This document shows, piece by piece, positions 1 to 7,371 of a DNA stretch of 64,000 nucleotides. The stretch is from positions 744,001 to 808,000 of the forward strand of contig NZ_CP104578.1 in NCBI RefSeq assembly GCF_036826855.1, read 5' to 3'. The DNA comes from Streptomyces sp. SJL17-4 (GTDB lineage: Bacteria > Actinomycetota > Actinomycetes > Streptomycetales > Streptomycetaceae). Each line of letters begins with the position of its first letter. Position 1 is the first letter of the stretch. Below the pieces are notes generated by a model. The model was not told the origin of the DNA. It saw only the letters and a list, made by a program, of their open reading frames with translations, and made no database searches. The position numbers and the translations under genes are program-made.

Positions 1-2
1 GG

Positions 3-578
3 TACCGGCGCTCCGGCCCCATCTGGGGCGACCTCTCGTTCGCCGACCTCGCCCGGGTGGTGCGCTCCCGGGCGCTGCTCGCCGCGGTCCGCGGGGCGAC
101 CGTGCCGGGCGCCGACGGGGAGGCCGCCGCGGCGCCGTTCGCCGCCGGACCCTGGCTGTTCAGCCACAACGGCGCCGTCAGGGGCTGGCCGGACTCGCTC
201 GCGCCGCTCGCCGCGACCCTCCCGGCCGGCGAGCTGCTCGGACTCGAGGCACGGACCGACTCGGCGCTGCTCTGGGCGCTCGTCCTGCACCGGCTGCGGT
301 CCGGCGACCCGCCGGGCCCCGCCCTGGCCGACACGGTGCGGGAGGCCGCCGAGGCGGCCCCCGGCTCCGGTCTCACCCTGCTGCTCACCGACGGGTCGCT
401 GATCGCCGCGACCGCCTGGGAGAACAGCCTCTGGTATCTGACGGGTCCCGACCGGGTGGTCGTGGCCTCCGAACCGTACGACGACGATCCGCGCTGGCGG
501 GAGGTCCCCGGGCGCACGCTCGTGACCGCCACCCGCGCCGACGTCACCCTCACCCCGCTCAAGGAGCCCTCCGCGTGA
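3..578 (+). CDS. egtC: Ergothioneine biosynthesis protein EgtC, 5'-truncated by window edge
   Basis: EgtC is a class II glutamine-amidotransferase-type hydrolase that removes glutamate from gamma-glutamyl-hercynylcysteine sulfoxide in ergothioneine synthesis. The frame is open from base 3 and gives about 191 residues, including the family-like segment FSHNGAV near residue 56; the N-terminal nucleophile Cys and the start lie off the left edge. The TGA stop overlaps the GTG start of egtD (GTGA at 575-578), so the two are translationally coupled, which supports the assignment. The identification rests on family-like sequence and the egtD neighbour; the lost N-terminus leaves the catalytic Cys unchecked. 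Confidence 0.85.
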   Translation, partial: YRRSGPIWGDLSFADLARVVRSRALLAAVRGATVPGADGEAAAAPFAAGPWLFSHNGAVRGWPDSLAPLAATLPAGELLGLEARTDSALLWALVLHRLRSGDPPGPALADTVREAAEAAPGSGLTLLLTDGSLIAATAWENSLWYLTGPDRVVVASEPYDDDPRWREVPGRTLVTATRADVTLTPLKEPSA

Positions 579-1540
579 GCCCGTTCCAGCTGACCCGCAC
601 CCTCGCCCCGGACGCCGCCGGCGCCGATCTGCGCGCCGATGTCCTCCACGGGCTCAACCGCTCCCCCAAGGAGCTGCCGCCGAAGTGGTTCTACGACGCC
701 CGGGGCAGCGAGCTCTTCGAGGAGATCACCCGGCTGCCCGAGTACTACCCGACCCGGGCCGAGCGGGAGATCCTGAAAGAGCGGGCGCCGGAGATCGCCG
801 CCGCCACCGGGGCCAGGACCCTGGTGGAGCTGGGCTCCGGTTCCTCGGAGAAGACCCGGTTCCTCATCGACGCGCTGCTGCCCGCCCTGGACAGCTACGT
901 GCCGGTGGACGTGAGCGAGTCCGCGCTCACGGGAGCCGCGGAATCCCTGCTCGCCGAGCGGCCGGGGCTGCATGTGCACGCCCTGGTCGCCGACTTCACC
1001 CGGGGTCTCGCGCTGCCCGGGACGCCGGGGCCGCGCCTCGTGGCCTTCCTCGGCGGCACCATCGGCAATCTGCTGCCCGGCGAGCGGCGCACCTTCCTCC
1101 GCTCCGTGCGGGCGATGCTCACGCCGGGCGACGCGCTGCTGCTCGGCACGGACCTGGTGAAGGACGAGGCCACGCTCGTGACCGCGTACGACGACGCGGC
1201 CGGGGTGACCGCCGCCTTCAACAAGAACGTGCTCGCGGTGATCGACCGGGAGCTGGGCGCGGACTTCGACCCGGACGCCTTCGACCACGTGGCGGTGTGG
1301 GACCGCGAGCGGGAGTGGATCGAGATGCGGTTGCGGGCCCGCCGCGCGCTGACCGTGAAGATCCCTGAGCTGGATCTCGTGGTGCCGTTCGCGGCGGGCG
1401 AGGAGATGCGGACGGAGGTGTCCGCGAAGTTCCGTCAGGCGGGCGTCCGGGCCGAGCTCGCGGAGGCGGACCTCGACCTCGACCGCTGGTGGACCGACAG
1501 CGAGGGCAGGTTCGCGCTGTCGCTGGCCACCGCCCGCTGA
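575..1540 (+). CDS. egtD: L-histidine N-alpha-methyltransferase EgtD
   Basis: This 321-residue protein is a SAM-dependent enzyme that trimethylates histidine to hercynine, the first committed step of ergothioneine synthesis. It shows the family N-terminal segment WFYDARGSELFEEI near residue 37 and the SAM-binding loop LVELGSGSSEKT near residue 88. The length matches the usual 320-325 residues. The GTG start overlaps the egtC stop. Its last 106 bases are overlapped on the opposite strand by the 3' end of the acyltransferase gene, an unusually long convergent overlap. Ergothioneine is a cytosolic antioxidant in actinobacteria; egtA and egtB would be expected to the left of the window. Confidence 0.95.
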   Translation: MSPFQLTRTLAPDAAGADLRADVLHGLNRSPKELPPKWFYDARGSELFEEITRLPEYYPTRAEREILKERAPEIAAATGARTLVELGSGSSEKTRFLIDALLPALDSYVPVDVSESALTGAAESLLAERPGLHVHALVADFTRGLALPGTPGPRLVAFLGGTIGNLLPGERRTFLRSVRAMLTPGDALLLGTDLVKDEATLVTAYDDAAGVTAAFNKNVLAVIDRELGADFDPDAFDHVAVWDREREWIEMRLRARRALTVKIPELDLVVPFAAGEEMRTEVSAKFRQAGVRAELAEADLDLDRWWTDSEGRFALSLATAR

Positions 1541-2358
1541 GCGGCGGCCGCCAGGGATCGGCGGTCCTGATAGTGGCCGCCGGGAAGGGGCTCCCGGAGC
1601 CGGACGACGGCGGTGAGCCGGCGGGTGGAGACCACCCGCCACAGCGAGGAGCCGAGCGGGTCGGCCCCGACGTACGCGGCGGCGTCCGTGGGCCGGTAGT
1701 CGATCCGTACCGGCTGCACGGCGCAACCGGCGTCGAGGGCGGCCTGGAACGCGGCCGGGCGGAACCGGCCGCGTTCCCGTCCGCACCAGGTCGAGCCCTC
1801 GGGGAAGACGACCACGCGGCCGCCGCCCCCGAGTACGCCGGCCATGGTCCGTACGGTGCCGGGCAGGGTCATGATCCCGTCCCGGTCGATGAAGAGGGTG
1901 CCACCGAGCGCGGCGAGCGTGCCGAGGACGGGCCAGTGGCGCACCTCCGACTTGGCGACCGCTCGGCCGGGCAGGACGGCTGCTATCAGCGGTATGTCGA
2001 GCCAGGAGACGTGGTTGGCGACGACGAGGAGCGGGCCGTCGGCCGGGGCGGCCGCTCCCTCGTACCGGGCGTGGACGCCGAAGGCGCGCACCGCCGCCCG
2101 CATCCAGTACCGGACGAGGGTGAGCCGGGTGGCGGCCGGCAGCAGGCCGGTCAGCGGGGCGAGAAGGAGGCCGAGGAGGACGGTGCCGAGTCCGGCGATC
2201 AGCCGGACCACGGCCCGGACCGCCCCGGCCGGGTCCGCTTCGGCGCCGTGCCGACGGTGGGCGGAATCGGGGTGGAGGGACTCGGGGTGGGCGGCGCAGT
2301 GGCCCGGGGTGCAGGGCGCCGTGGGGAGCCACGGCGAGAGGGCTGTGGTCCCGTTCAC
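1435..2358 (-). CDS. olsA: 1-acyl-glycerol-3-phosphate-type acyltransferase (PlsC family, probable OlsA)
   Basis: This is a 307-residue PlsC-family O-acyltransferase. It has a hydrophobic segment near residues 35-60, the acyltransferase motif NHVSWLD (NHx4D type) and the FPEGST motif III. The GTG start (2358) overlaps the TGA of the upstream GNAT gene, so the two are coupled. In ornithine lipid synthesis OlsB N-acylates ornithine and OlsA adds the second acyl chain to the lyso-lipid; the adjacent GNAT/PlsC pair fits that pathway, though the PlsC enzyme alone could act in phosphatidic acid synthesis. The C-terminal 35 residues, rich in Ser and Arg, are encoded antisense to egtD and look like read-through beyond the usual end of the family. 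Confidence 0.8.
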   Translation of the reverse strand: MNGTTALSPWLPTAPCTPGHCAAHPESLHPDSAHRRHGAEADPAGAVRAVVRLIAGLGTVLLGLLLAPLTGLLPAATRLTLVRYWMRAAVRAFGVHARYEGAAAPADGPLLVVANHVSWLDIPLIAAVLPGRAVAKSEVRHWPVLGTLAALGGTLFIDRDGIMTLPGTVRTMAGVLGGGGRVVVFPEGSTWCGRERGRFRPAAFQAALDAGCAVQPVRIDYRPTDAAAYVGADPLGSSLWRVVSTRRLTAVVRLREPLPGGHYQDRRSLAAAAQRAVASDSANLPSLSVHQRSRSRSASASSARTPA

Positions 2359-3245
2359 CGTGCCGGGGCGAGCGAGAGGAAGTGGTTGAGGTAGCGCGGG
2401 TTGGTCCGGCGCAGCGAGAGCAGGACGTAGAGGTCGGCGACGCCGAAGTCGGGGTCGTGCGCTGGGGCGCCGCAGACCCAGGCGCCGAGCCGGAGGTAAC
2501 CGCGGAGCAGCGGCGGCAGCTCGGTGCGGCCCTCGGGGCGGGTGATGCCTTCGGGGCTCCAGAGCTTGTGCGGGGTGACCCAGTATTCCTCCGGGGCGAG
2601 GTGCTTGGCCTTGACCGTGTCCCAGGTGGCGGCGGCGAGGGTGCCGCCGTCGGCGAGCGGGAGGGAACAGCAGCCGGCGAGCCAGTTGTGGCCGGTGTTC
2701 GTCATGTAGCGGGCGAGGCCGGCCCAGATGAGGGCGATGACGGCGCCGTTGCGGTGGGCGGGGTGGACGCAGGAGCGGCCGACCTCGACCAGGTCGTGCC
2801 GGATCGGGGCGAGCCGGGTGAGGTCGAACTCGCTCTCGGAGTAGAGGCGTCCGGCGACGGCGGCCCGGTCGGGCGGCAGGATGCGGTAGGTGCCGACGAC
2901 CTCGCCGGTGGTCTCCTCCCGTACGAGGAGGTGGTCGCAGTACGCGTCGAAGGCGTCGATGTCGAGGCCGGGCTCCGGTCCGTCGAGCTGGGCGCCGAGC
3001 TCGCCGGCGAAGACCTGGTGGCGCAGCCGCTGGGCGGCGCGGACGTCCTCCTGGTCGCGGGCGAGTCCGACGAGGTACCGGGGGGTGGGCTCCTCGGCCG
3101 GGGCCTGCGGCGCCGCCTGCGCGACGGGGGGCTGGGGCGCGTGCTGCTCGACGAGGGGCTGGGTCTTGGCGGGGACGCCGAGCGGCTGGGTGGGGACGCC
3201 GAGCGGCTGGGTGGGGACGGCGAGCGTGGGGGTCGGTGCGGCCAT
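2355..3245 (-). CDS. olsB: GNAT-fold N-acyltransferase, probable ornithine N-acyltransferase (OlsB-like)
   Basis: This 296-residue protein belongs to the GNAT-type acyltransferases that resemble OlsB and the COG3176 putative hemolysins. OlsB transfers a 3-hydroxyacyl group from acyl carrier protein to the alpha-amino group of ornithine. Family-like segments are RLRHQVFAGELGA near residue 74, VVGTYRILPP, and VEVGRSCVHPAHRNG near residue 154. The first 55 residues are a Pro/Gln-rich extension that includes a tandem TQPLGVP repeat and is not part of the catalytic fold. ATG is preceded by GGAGGAG. The gene is coupled to the PlsC gene by GTGA, which supports a two-step lipid pathway. Confidence 0.75.
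   Translation of the reverse strand: MAAPTPTLAVPTQPLGVPTQPLGVPAKTQPLVEQHAPQPPVAQAAPQAPAEEPTPRYLVGLARDQEDVRAAQRLRHQVFAGELGAQLDGPEPGLDIDAFDAYCDHLLVREETTGEVVGTYRILPPDRAAVAGRLYSESEFDLTRLAPIRHDLVEVGRSCVHPAHRNGAVIALIWAGLARYMTNTGHNWLAGCCSLPLADGGTLAAATWDTVKAKHLAPEEYWVTPHKLWSPEGITRPEGRTELPPLLRGYLRLGAWVCGAPAHDPDFGVADLYVLLSLRRTNPRYLNHFLSLAPAR
3171..3233. repeat. 21-bp tandem repeat inside the GNAT gene
   Basis: Two identical 21-bp units (3171-3191 and 3192-3212) and a degenerate third unit encode the repeated Thr-Gln-Pro-Leu-Gly-Val-Pro stretch at the N-terminus of the OlsB-like protein. Because 21 is a multiple of three, slippage here would change the length of the N-terminal extension without breaking the frame. 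Confidence 0.85.
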
Positions 3246-3383
3246 GTCGGGCTCCTCCGGCGTACGGAAGGGGAAGGGGCGGCGCCGGACCGTGTGAGCG
3301 GTGGCCCGGCCCCTTACTTCTTCCGTGACCGACTGGATTCGACATGACCGTCCGGGGGCCCGCGGGTGTGGAGGCGCTGAATG

Positions 3384-4631
3384 CTATTCGGCGAGGGTGT
3401 CCGTGATCTCGGCCGAGGCCAGCTTGGCGGCCTTCATCGGGTCCTCGCCCTGGAGGACGGCCGTCATGTAGGGCTTGATGGGGTTGTCGGCCTCGACGTC
3501 GGCCCACTGCGGGGAGTTGGGGGTGGCGCGTCCGCGCGCGGCGCCCTTGGCCATGACGGCGGTCGCCTCCTGGCCGGCGACGACGGAGGCGAGACCCTTC
3601 TTGTTGGGCACGTAGCCCATGGCGCGGGCGAGTTCGGTCTGCCACTTCTCGCCGGCGAGCTCCTTGACGACGTCGAGGGCGGCGCCGCGCTGGGGTGCGT
3701 TCTCCGGGATGATGAGGTCGGAGCCGCCGGTGAAGACGGCACAGGGCCGGTCCTCCGTCGCACCGGGTATCGGGAAGTAGCCGAGCTTGTTCTTGAGGCC
3801 GGGGTTGGCCTTGAGGATCGCGGCGACGGCGCTGGGCGTGGCGATGAGCTGGGCCACGTCACCCTTGGCGAAGACGTCGGCCTGTGGCGGGTTCTGCTCG
3901 TCGGCGTCCTTCGGGCCGGAGCCGAGGGACTGGAGCTCCTTGTAGTACTTCATGCCGCGCTGGGCCGCCGGGCTGGTGAGCGCGCCGGTCCACTCGCCGC
4001 CCTTGTCGGTGGCGAGTTCGCCGCCCTCGTCCCAGATGAATCCGGCGAGGGTGTACCAGTCCTGCCCGGCGAGGTAGATGCCCTGGGAGCCCTTGCTGTT
4101 GAGCTTCTCGGTGTCGGAGAGCCACTGGGCACGGGTGGCCGGCGGCTTGTCGATGCCGGCGTCGGCGAACAGGTCCTTGTTGTAGATGACGATGCGGTTC
4201 GCCGCGTACCAGGGAATGCCGTACTGGGATCCGCCGATGCTGCCGGGCTCGGCGAGACCGGGCAGCCAGTCCTCGCTGCCGAGGTCGCGGACCGACTCCA
4301 GGGTGAGGTCGAAGAGCTTCTCGGTGTCGGCGTACTGGGCGACCTGGGTGTTGCCGACCTCGATGACATCGGGTCCGCCGGAGCCCTGGATGGCCTCGGT
4401 GACCTTCTTCCCGATGCCGGTCCAGTCCTGGACGGTGACCTGGAGTTCGATGCCGTCGTGCTCCTCCTCGTACGCCTCGGTGAAGCGGTTGAGGAAGTCC
4501 TCGCTGACGCTGTCCCGCATGAGCCAGATGTTGACGGTCTTCGTCCCGCCGCCGCCCGGGAGCATCCCGCAGCCGGCGAGGGCGAGAGCTGTGGCGGCTG
4601 CCAGGGGGCAGGCCAGATGGCGGTTCTTCAC
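3384..4631 (-). CDS. Extracellular sugar-binding lipoprotein of an ABC importer (family 1)
   Basis: This 415-residue secreted lipoprotein binds sugars for an ABC importer. The GTG start at 4631 was chosen because AGAAGG precedes it and it places the signal peptide correctly; a lipobox LAGC follows near residue 21. The mature part has typical cluster-1 binding protein segments, such as VNIWLMRDS near the N-terminus and PDVIEVGNTQVAQYADT. No permease or ATPase genes are nearby, so it is an orphan that must use a distant permease and a shared MsiK-type ATPase, as several Streptomyces sugar systems do. A DasR-like site and a long perfect inverted repeat lie 105-150 bases upstream, which suggests control by amino-sugar or GntR-type regulators. 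The substrate cannot be told from sequence. Confidence 0.9.
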   Translation of the reverse strand: MKNRHLACPLAAATALALAGCGMLPGGGGTKTVNIWLMRDSVSEDFLNRFTEAYEEEHDGIELQVTVQDWTGIGKKVTEAIQGSGGPDVIEVGNTQVAQYADTEKLFDLTLESVRDLGSEDWLPGLAEPGSIGGSQYGIPWYAANRIVIYNKDLFADAGIDKPPATRAQWLSDTEKLNSKGSQGIYLAGQDWYTLAGFIWDEGGELATDKGGEWTGALTSPAAQRGMKYYKELQSLGSGPKDADEQNPPQADVFAKGDVAQLIATPSAVAAILKANPGLKNKLGYFPIPGATEDRPCAVFTGGSDLIIPENAPQRGAALDVVKELAGEKWQTELARAMGYVPNKKGLASVVAGQEATAVMAKGAARGRATPNSPQWADVEADNPIKPYMTAVLQGEDPMKAAKLASAEITDTLAE

Positions 4632-4735
4632 GTAGGTCACCTTCTGCGGTTCAGCACAGGATCGTGCGGCATGGGGAGCTGACCCGACATGGGGGGACCG
4701 AACGGGGTGTTCGCGCGGGTATGTGGCCTGGATTC

Positions 4736-4747
4736 TGGTCTGGACCA
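4736..4747. promoter_or_regulatory. DasR-responsive-element-like site
   Basis: The 12-mer TGGTCTGGACCA differs at one position from the palindromic core TGGTCTAGACCA known for DasR sites (dre). It lies 105 bases upstream of the sugar-binding lipoprotein start and 178 bases upstream of the VWA gene. DasR represses amino-sugar uptake and chitin-utilisation genes, so a sugar-binding protein is a sensible target. Functional status is inferred. Confidence 0.5.
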
Positions 4748-4779
4748 ACGGGATGGTCAAGTCCTTGACCATCCCGTTG
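4746..4779. promoter_or_regulatory. Perfect 16-bp inverted repeat, likely operator
   Basis: The arms CAACGGGATGGTCAAG and CTTGACCATCCCGTTG are perfect complements separated by only TC. The inner part has the form TGGTC-N8-GACCA, that is, the same half-sites as the adjacent DasR-like site with wider spacing. It lies between two divergent genes, and no T-run follows either arm, so an operator is more likely than a terminator. Confidence 0.6.
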
Positions 4780-4806
4780 CACGTCACGGTCGCCCCATCT
4801 GTTCCG

Positions 4807-4819
4807 TTACCGACGGTAA
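4807..4819. promoter_or_regulatory. Short palindrome TTACCG-A-CGGTAA upstream of the VWA gene
   Basis: A perfect 6-bp inverted repeat with one central base sits about 105 bases before the VWA gene start, in the least GC-rich part of this intergenic region. It could be an operator for that gene. No regulator is identified. Confidence 0.25.
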
Positions 4820-4924
4820 TTACCTGTCAGTCACTTTTGAAAGCGACAAACGTTCGATTGTCAGTGCTGGGTGAGACGGTAGGTCCATCGGGTCGGAACG
4901 CTTGAAAACCCAGGGGGAGTTGCC

Positions 4925-5965
4925 ATGTCCGGAACCCAGAACTACATCAACCACGTCGCTCTCGTGCTGGATGCCAGCTCGTCCATGTCGCACCTGAGCC
5001 GCAAGGTCGTCGACGTCGCCGACCAGCAGATCGCCTATCTCGCCCGCCGGTCGAAGGAACTCGACCAGGAGACCCGCGTCACGGTGTACGTCTTCGCCGA
5101 CAAGGTGGAGTGCGTCATCTACGACAAGGACGTCCTGCGGATGCCGTCGCTGAAGCAGCTGTACCGGGTCGGTGGCATGACGGCCCTGCTCGCGGCCGCG
5201 CTGAAGTCGCAGCGGGAGCTCGCGCAGACGGCCCAGCTGTACGGCGACCACAGCTTCCTGACCTTCGTGCTCACCGACGGCCAGGAGAACGCGAGCCATC
5301 GCTGCCCCGACGCCCCCACGAAGGACCCGCGTGCGCTCGTCGAGGCCGTGGCCCGGATGATCGAGACGCAGCAGGACAACTGGACGCTGGCCGTCCTCGT
5401 ACCGGACCAGATGGGCAAGCGCGAGGCCATCCAGAGCGGCTTCCCGAAGGACAACGTCGCCATCTGGGACGCCACCAGCACCCAGGGACTGGAGGAGGCC
5501 GGGCAGGTCATCCAGGAGGCCACCGAGAAGTTCATGGTGGGCCGCACCAAGGGCATCAGGGGCTCGCGGGCGGTGTTCTCCACGGGGGCGGACGCGGTGA
5601 ACTCGGCCACCGTCAAGGCGGCCGGCCTCGCTCCGGTGAATCCCTCGGGGTACCGCCTGATCCCGGTGGCCCGCGACGCGGCCATCCGGGACTGGGTCGT
5701 GGAATCCGGGCACACCTACCGCGCCGGGGGCGCGTTCTACCAGCTGAGCAAGTCGGAGAAGGTCCAGGCGAAGAAGCAGATCGCCGTGCTGGAGAAGAAG
5801 ACCGACCGGGTGTACACGGGGCCCGAGGCCCGGGCCCTGCTCGGGCTGCCGGACGCGGAGGCCCGCGTCCGGCCGGACCACAACGACGACTTCACGATCT
5901 TCGTGCAGAGCACCAGCGTGAACCGGAAGCTCGTACCGAACACGCGGCTGCTGCTGATGCTCTGA
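4925..5965 (+). CDS. VWA-domain protein with conserved C-terminal region
   Basis: This 346-residue cytosolic protein begins with a von Willebrand factor A domain. The metal-ion-dependent adhesion site is visible as DASSSM near residue 16, GGMTA near residue 82 and TDGQEN near residue 115. There is no signal peptide or membrane segment. The C-terminal third (from about residue 235) is a separate conserved region with a LIPV...AFYQL pattern that I cannot assign to a named domain. The start is preceded by GGGGGAG. The gene stands alone. VWA proteins often bind partners or act with AAA+ or TerD-type systems, but no partner is adjacent, so no function is claimed. Confidence 0.85.
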   Translation: MSGTQNYINHVALVLDASSSMSHLSRKVVDVADQQIAYLARRSKELDQETRVTVYVFADKVECVIYDKDVLRMPSLKQLYRVGGMTALLAAALKSQRELAQTAQLYGDHSFLTFVLTDGQENASHRCPDAPTKDPRALVEAVARMIETQQDNWTLAVLVPDQMGKREAIQSGFPKDNVAIWDATSTQGLEEAGQVIQEATEKFMVGRTKGIRGSRAVFSTGADAVNSATVKAAGLAPVNPSGYRLIPVARDAAIRDWVVESGHTYRAGGAFYQLSKSEKVQAKKQIAVLEKKTDRVYTGPEARALLGLPDAEARVRPDHNDDFTIFVQSTSVNRKLVPNTRLLLML

Positions 5966-5994
5966 CGGTCTCTGCCGTGTGCCGCAGCCCGGCA

Positions 5995-6025
5995 CGGTCC
6001 CAGGCACCGGGCGTGCCTGGGACCG
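5995..6025. terminator. Hairpin between convergent VWA and dodecin genes
   Basis: Perfect 13-bp arms, CGGTCCCAGGCAC and GTGCCTGGGACCG, flank a 5-base loop. The hairpin lies 30 bases after the VWA stop and 27 bases after the dodecin stop on the other strand, so it probably serves both. No U-run follows, which is common in Streptomyces. Confidence 0.75.
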
Positions 6026-6051
6026 GTCCGGTCAGATCCGCCGGACAGGCC

Positions 6052-6270
6052 CTAGGCGCCCGGCTCTTCGAGCCGGAATCCGACCTTCATCCCCACCTGG
6101 AAGTGGGCGACCTGCCCGTCCTCGACGTGACCGCGGATCTCCGTGACCTCGAACCAGTCGACCGAGCGCAGCGTTTCGCAGGCGCGGGTGATCCCGTTCC
6201 GGATGGCGGTGTCGACGCCCTCCGAGGACGACCCGACGATCTCCGTGACGCGGTAGACGTGATCTCCCAT
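6052..6270 (-). CDS. Dodecin (flavin-binding small protein)
   Basis: This 72-residue protein matches dodecins, dodecameric cytosolic proteins that bind flavin (and often CoA) and are thought to store or buffer it. Recognisable segments are HVYRVTEIVGSSSEG at the N-terminus, the central SVDWFEV with the flavin-stacking Trp, and VAHFQVGMKVGFRLE at the C-terminus. ATG is preceded by AAGGAGAGG. The length fits the family (about 65-75). It is monocistronic. Confidence 0.93.
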   Translation of the reverse strand: MGDHVYRVTEIVGSSSEGVDTAIRNGITRACETLRSVDWFEVTEIRGHVEDGQVAHFQVGMKVGFRLEEPGA

Positions 6271-6355
6271 GGCGGCCTCTCCTTCGCGTTCCGACTCCAT
6301 CCACACTGCACGGAACCGGAGACCGCCGCGAGTCGAGGTGCGCCACGCTCCTGCG

Positions 6356-6880
6356 TCACATCGGGCAGGAATGCAGCCGGACCGGCCCCTCCGGCCACCG
6401 GCTGCCCCTTCGGAGCGGGAACCACATCGTCCGCAGGGGCATCGTCGCGGGGCCGTCGGGCTGTTCCACTTCCACGTCACCGTCCACCTCGCTCCAGCCG
6501 AGTCGCGCGTAGAGACCGGAGACGTCCGGGCGACAGAACAGCAGCGCGAACTCGGGCCCCAGCGTTCGCGCGTGTTCGAGGGCCCCGCCCACCACCTGCG
6601 CGGCGAGCCCGCGGCCCCGCTGGTCCGGGGCGACGGCGACGCCGCCGAGGCCCACCACGTCCATCCGGCTCCCACCGACCGACAGCGGAAGGACGAGGAG
6701 CCCCGCGTGGGCGAGGAGCCGCCCGTCCGCCCTGATCCCGAAGTGGTGCTCCTTGGGCAGCCAGACCAGACCCCATGCGTCGACCCCGAACGGATCGGCG
6801 GCGTCCCCGAAGATCTCGGACCGGTCGTAGGCGTCCAGCCGGACGACCGTCGGTGCCACGGAGCACGGATCCGCGCTCAT
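6356..6880 (-). CDS. GNAT-family N-acetyltransferase
   Basis: This 174-residue protein is a GNAT acetyltransferase. The acetyl-CoA-binding motif A appears as VAVAPDQRGRGLAAQVV near residue 80, followed by GPEFALLFCRPDVSGLYARLGW, which has the usual FYxxLGF-like position. The substrate is unknown. Its ATG overlaps the TGA of the upstream HAD-phosphatase gene (ATGA), so the two are made together and may act on related small molecules. No membrane segment or secretion signal is present. Confidence 0.85.
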   Translation of the reverse strand: MSADPCSVAPTVVRLDAYDRSEIFGDAADPFGVDAWGLVWLPKEHHFGIRADGRLLAHAGLLVLPLSVGGSRMDVVGLGGVAVAPDQRGRGLAAQVVGGALEHARTLGPEFALLFCRPDVSGLYARLGWSEVDGDVEVEQPDGPATMPLRTMWFPLRRGSRWPEGPVRLHSCPM

Positions 6881-7371
6881 CACGTCCGGCCCTCCTTCTC
6901 CTGGGCGTCCCTGAGCTCCTGGGACGGGGTCGCCCACCGGGCGCGTACGACGGGGAACCCGGCAGCCTCGGCCGCGTCGCAGACCAGCAGGTCGTCGTCG
7001 ACGAGCATCCTGATCGCACGGTCGGCGCCGAGCCGACGAAGGATCTCCACCTTGGTCACCCGGGCCGGGCGGAAGTCCCGGTTGCGGCGCATGTGGACCG
7101 GCCCCTCCGGGAGGCCCTGCGCGGCAAGCCAGGCCAGGGTGTCCCGGCGGCAGCGCTCCGGGCGCCCGGTCAGGTAGACGACGTCGCACTCCTCGGCCGC
7201 CTCGCGGCACAGCGCGATCCCCTCGTCCAGCGGCGGATCCTCGGGCGCCGCCGCGAAGAAGGCGTCCCAGTCCTTGGGTCGCCGCTCCAGGAACTGCTGG
7301 CGGTGGGCGGTCGCGGCGAGCGTGTTGTCGAGGTCGAAGACGGCCAGGGGCCGGTGGTTGTCGGCTGTCAC
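6880..7371 (-). CDS. HAD-superfamily phosphatase (polynucleotide-kinase 3'-phosphatase-like)
   Basis: This 163-residue protein is a HAD-type hydrolase. The catalytic motif I is DLDNT near residue 13, with both Asp present; YLTGRPERCR supplies the motif II Thr, and MLVDDDLLVCDAA supplies the acidic motif IV. The small size and lack of a large cap domain resemble the phosphatase domain of polynucleotide kinase or acid-phosphatase-like HADs that act on nucleotides or small phosphate esters. It heads a two-gene unit with the GNAT gene (4-base overlap). The substrate cannot be stated. Confidence 0.8.
   Translation of the reverse strand: MTADNHRPLAVFDLDNTLAATAHRQQFLERRPKDWDAFFAAAPEDPPLDEGIALCREAAEECDVVYLTGRPERCRRDTLAWLAAQGLPEGPVHMRRNRDFRPARVTKVEILRRLGADRAIRMLVDDDLLVCDAAEAAGFPVVRARWATPSQELRDAQEKEGRT

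Noticed and set aside
2382..3347. 321-codon plus-strand frame opposite the OlsB-like gene
   Set aside because: Very Gly/Ala/Val/Glu-rich antisense shadow with no domain; the minus-strand gene has clear family motifs and a ribosome site.
4923..5965. VWA gene as part of a tellurite-resistance (ter) cluster
   Set aside because: No terD, terB or terZ-type gene is adjacent; the TerD-like gene is 29 kb away.
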